IMG/VR virus record: IMGVR_UViG_3300025869_002573
Span: 1 to 20,261 of that record
DNA length: 20,261 nt
Strand: one strand, 5' to 3'
Source of the DNA: a virus
A model generated the notes under the pieces. That model did no database searches and was not told the origin of the DNA. It worked only from the letters and a program-made list of their open reading frames with translations. The first letter of the stretch is position 1, and the number at the start of each line of letters is the position of its first letter. The translations under genes and the position numbers were made by a program. Of the stretch, positions 18,799 to 20,261 are shown piece by piece.

Positions 18799-20070
18799 CA
18801 ACTCTCCAGGAAACCTCTCTCCGTCAGGATCTTTCAAAGCAACTAAAGCAACTCGAGTTGCTATAATATTATCTCCCCAGTCATAGTTAGCAGTATCATA
18901 GTGCTGAAATCTTACTGGAGAAGGAGGGAGAAACCGAGCTTTATCTTCTCGATAATAATACCAAAAAGAATTTGAATTCCAATAACTTACGTGTGTAGGG
19001 TCTTGGAAAGCCCCTCTACCATCTGTACTCGGTACTTCTACTAACAGCCATCCTCCGTGAGCCAGAACTCTCCAACATTCTTCTATAATCTTTTGCTTAT
19101 CATATAAATGCTCAAGAATGTGCCAAGCTCTAATAACTCCTACTGAGTTGTCTGGAAGAGGTATACCATCATTTAGATCGTGTTTAATATCACCGTGCCG
19201 AAGATCTATATTAGTAAACCCAGGCCAGGTACTACTTTCTCCTCCACCTAACTCGATAGCTGCGAGGTTTCTTTTTCCAGCCTCTACTAGAGCAAGGTTT
19301 GTAACATTATTTCTAAACTTATCTATGCAAGCAACTTGTATATGCTCATTTCTTATTGTAAGAGAATTGTTACTGCCTGTTACTCTATAGTAGTATAAAG
19401 CTTTTGGGATATGCCTCATTTCTGTACCACTAAGATAAGTTCTTATTATTAGATCAAGATCGTCACAAGACCAATCTTCAGGATTATACCCTCCCACACT
19501 ATCATATACGGTTTTTCTCCAACTTCGAACGTGATCAGGAGCCCACCAAATCTGACCTACAGATTTAGATGATACAGGAAAAGAATGAGTAACAACTCCA
19601 GTGTGTCCCGGAGTGTCATGCCATTCTTCATAATGATGAGTCCATCCCATACGTTCCTGAAATGGATGAAACACCTGACCAGGTTCAGGCATATACAAAC
19701 AATCTGTGTATATAAAACCTACTTGAGGCTCTGTACTATATACATTAAATAGTTCTTGTAAACAGTCTGGATGAAGCTTATCATCGTGGTCAACTTCTGT
19801 AATTATATCCCCTGTCGCGAGAGAAGCTGCCGCATTTTTTATATCTCCAATGCTCTTTTCATTAAGATAGACGCGCTCATGTTCTCTAATCTCGTCAGAC
19901 CAAAGTACTCTTTCGTCTTCGCAAAACTTTATGTCGTCAACGGTTACACCGTTACAATAAACTACCCACTCCCAATTTTTGTATGTTTGAGCAACGAGAC
20001 TATCGTATAACTCTCTTAGAAAGGGAAGGTTTTCTTTTGTATGTTCGGGGGTTATTACACTAAATTTCAT
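18790..20070 (-). CDS. Glycosyltransferase family 2 fused to a SAM methyltransferase
   Basis: A 426-aa two-domain protein. Residues 1-240 form a GT-A glycosyltransferase: FSVITPEHTKENLPFL, ASLATGDIITEVDHDD with the metal-binding D-x-D (94-97), then VGGYNPEDWSCDDLDLIIR, the acceptor-side ED region. Residues 265-426 form a class I methyltransferase: AIELGGGESS (motif I, 271-280), AWHILEHLYD (315-324), ECWRVLAHGGWLLVEVP (331-347). It probably adds a sugar and then methylates that sugar or its target. The ATG at 20068-20070 is used; a TTG four codons earlier has no better site. Its 3' end overlaps the convergent synthase gene by 9 nt. Confidence 0.88.
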   Translation of the reverse strand: MKFSVITPEHTKENLPFLRELYDSLVAQTYKNWEWVVYCNGVTVDDIKFCEDERVLWSDEIREHERVYLNEKSIGDIKNAAASLATGDIITEVDHDDKLHPDCLQELFNVYSTEPQVGFIYTDCLYMPEPGQVFHPFQERMGWTHHYEEWHDTPGHTGVVTHSFPVSSKSVGQIWWAPDHVRSWRKTVYDSVGGYNPEDWSCDDLDLIIRTYLSGTEMRHIPKALYYYRVTGSNNSLTIRNEHIQVACIDKFRNNVTNLALVEAGKRNLAAIELGGGESSTWPGFTNIDLRHGDIKHDLNDGIPLPDNSVGVIRAWHILEHLYDKQKIIEECWRVLAHGGWLLVEVPSTDGRGAFQDPTHVSYWNSNSFWYYYREDKARFLPPSPVRFQHYDTANYDWGDNIIATRVALVALKDPDGERFPGELLI

Positions 20071-20074
20071 ATTA

Positions 20075-20261
20075 TTACTCAAAGAAAAATAAATGGACTA
20101 AACGTCCGGTTTCATCGGTATTGCCAAAGTAAGGCCCTGCAGAGTGAATACTTTGACCGTCAAAGATTATACATCTATTATATATATTTCCTACACTACT
20201 GATTACAGGAAAATTAGTCGAATCGAAATAGCCTGTAGGAAAAGCCTCGTCTATTCTTTCG
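20075..20261 (-). CDS. DUF6445-like oxygenase-fold protein, C-terminal part (truncated by window edge)
   Basis: The last 61 codons of a leftward gene whose start lies beyond the right edge. The visible chain includes RIDEAFPTGYFDSTNFPVIS and NRCIIFDGQSIHSAGPYFGN and ends GRLVHLFFFE. This resembles the C-terminal half of DUF6445 proteins, a 2OG-Fe(II) oxygenase-like fold in which a late histidine (here in IHSAGPYFG) and an arginine (GRLVH) belong to the metal and co-substrate site. It lies 4 nt before the glycosyltransferase ATG, so the two are co-transcribed and may share a glycan or protein target. Confidence 0.6.
   Translation of the reverse strand, partial: ERIDEAFPTGYFDSTNFPVISSVGNIYNRCIIFDGQSIHSAGPYFGNTDETGRLVHLFFFE

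Noticed and set aside
1-20261. CRISPR array, insertion sequence or integrase
   Set aside because: No regularly spaced direct repeats, no transposase-like frame with terminal repeats and no recombinase motif. The recurring short repeat is the promoter block.

Overview
The window is part of a tailed-phage genome, AT-rich and almost fully coding, from a virus of a Gram-negative host. The host type follows from an overlapping inner-membrane spanin / lipoprotein spanin pair behind a T4-type lysozyme. The replication block runs leftwards as ligase A, ligase B, a multi-HTH DNA-binding protein, DnaB-type helicase, two small genes and CHC2/TOPRIM primase, followed by the first codon of another gene. 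This order resembles T5-like siphoviruses from memory; no search was run. The phage bS21, 2OG-Fe(II) oxygenase-like proteins and several small conserved phage proteins fit an aquatic phage, but that is inference.

Layout. Positions 1-15016 are read on the minus strand and divide into transcription units, each headed by a near-identical sigma70-type promoter: TTGACA or TTGACT, exactly 17 nt, then TATAAT (TAAAAT once). Most carry a conserved block AAAATARTTC directly against the -35 box. From right to left the units are: a long structured leader plus a 51-aa membrane peptide, closed by a terminator (14352-15016); a lysis and modification unit with a Bfd-like protein, HNH nuclease, methyltransferase, SET protein, lysozyme, spanins and a MazG-like protein (10351-14329); a unit with a conserved phage protein, a holin-like protein, a Zn ribbon and ThyX (6709-10339); a regulator unit ending in a PC4-like protein (5405-6621); ligase A alone (4426-5401); ligase B, HTH protein and helicase (1428-4398); and the unit leading to primase (left edge to 1406).

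From 15056 a divergent copy of the promoter drives a plus-strand operon: a leaderless Myb/SANT-like 58-aa protein, a 2OG-Fe(II) oxygenase-like protein, a 49-aa protein, ribosomal protein bS21, an RmlB-like sugar-nucleotide dehydratase, a MazG-like pyrophosphohydrolase and a FabF-like beta-ketoacyl synthase with an intact C-H-H active site. It meets head-on (9-nt overlap) a leftward unit encoding a glycosyltransferase-methyltransferase fusion and the end of a DUF6445-like protein.

The most unusual points are the uniform promoter family, two promoters placed so that transcription should start on the A of the ATG, the 400-nt GC-richer structured leader at 14591-14981, a perfect hairpin over the helicase start codon, and the bS21/RmlB/MazG/FabF-like host-takeover cassette. 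No tRNA, CRISPR array, insertion sequence or integrase was seen.
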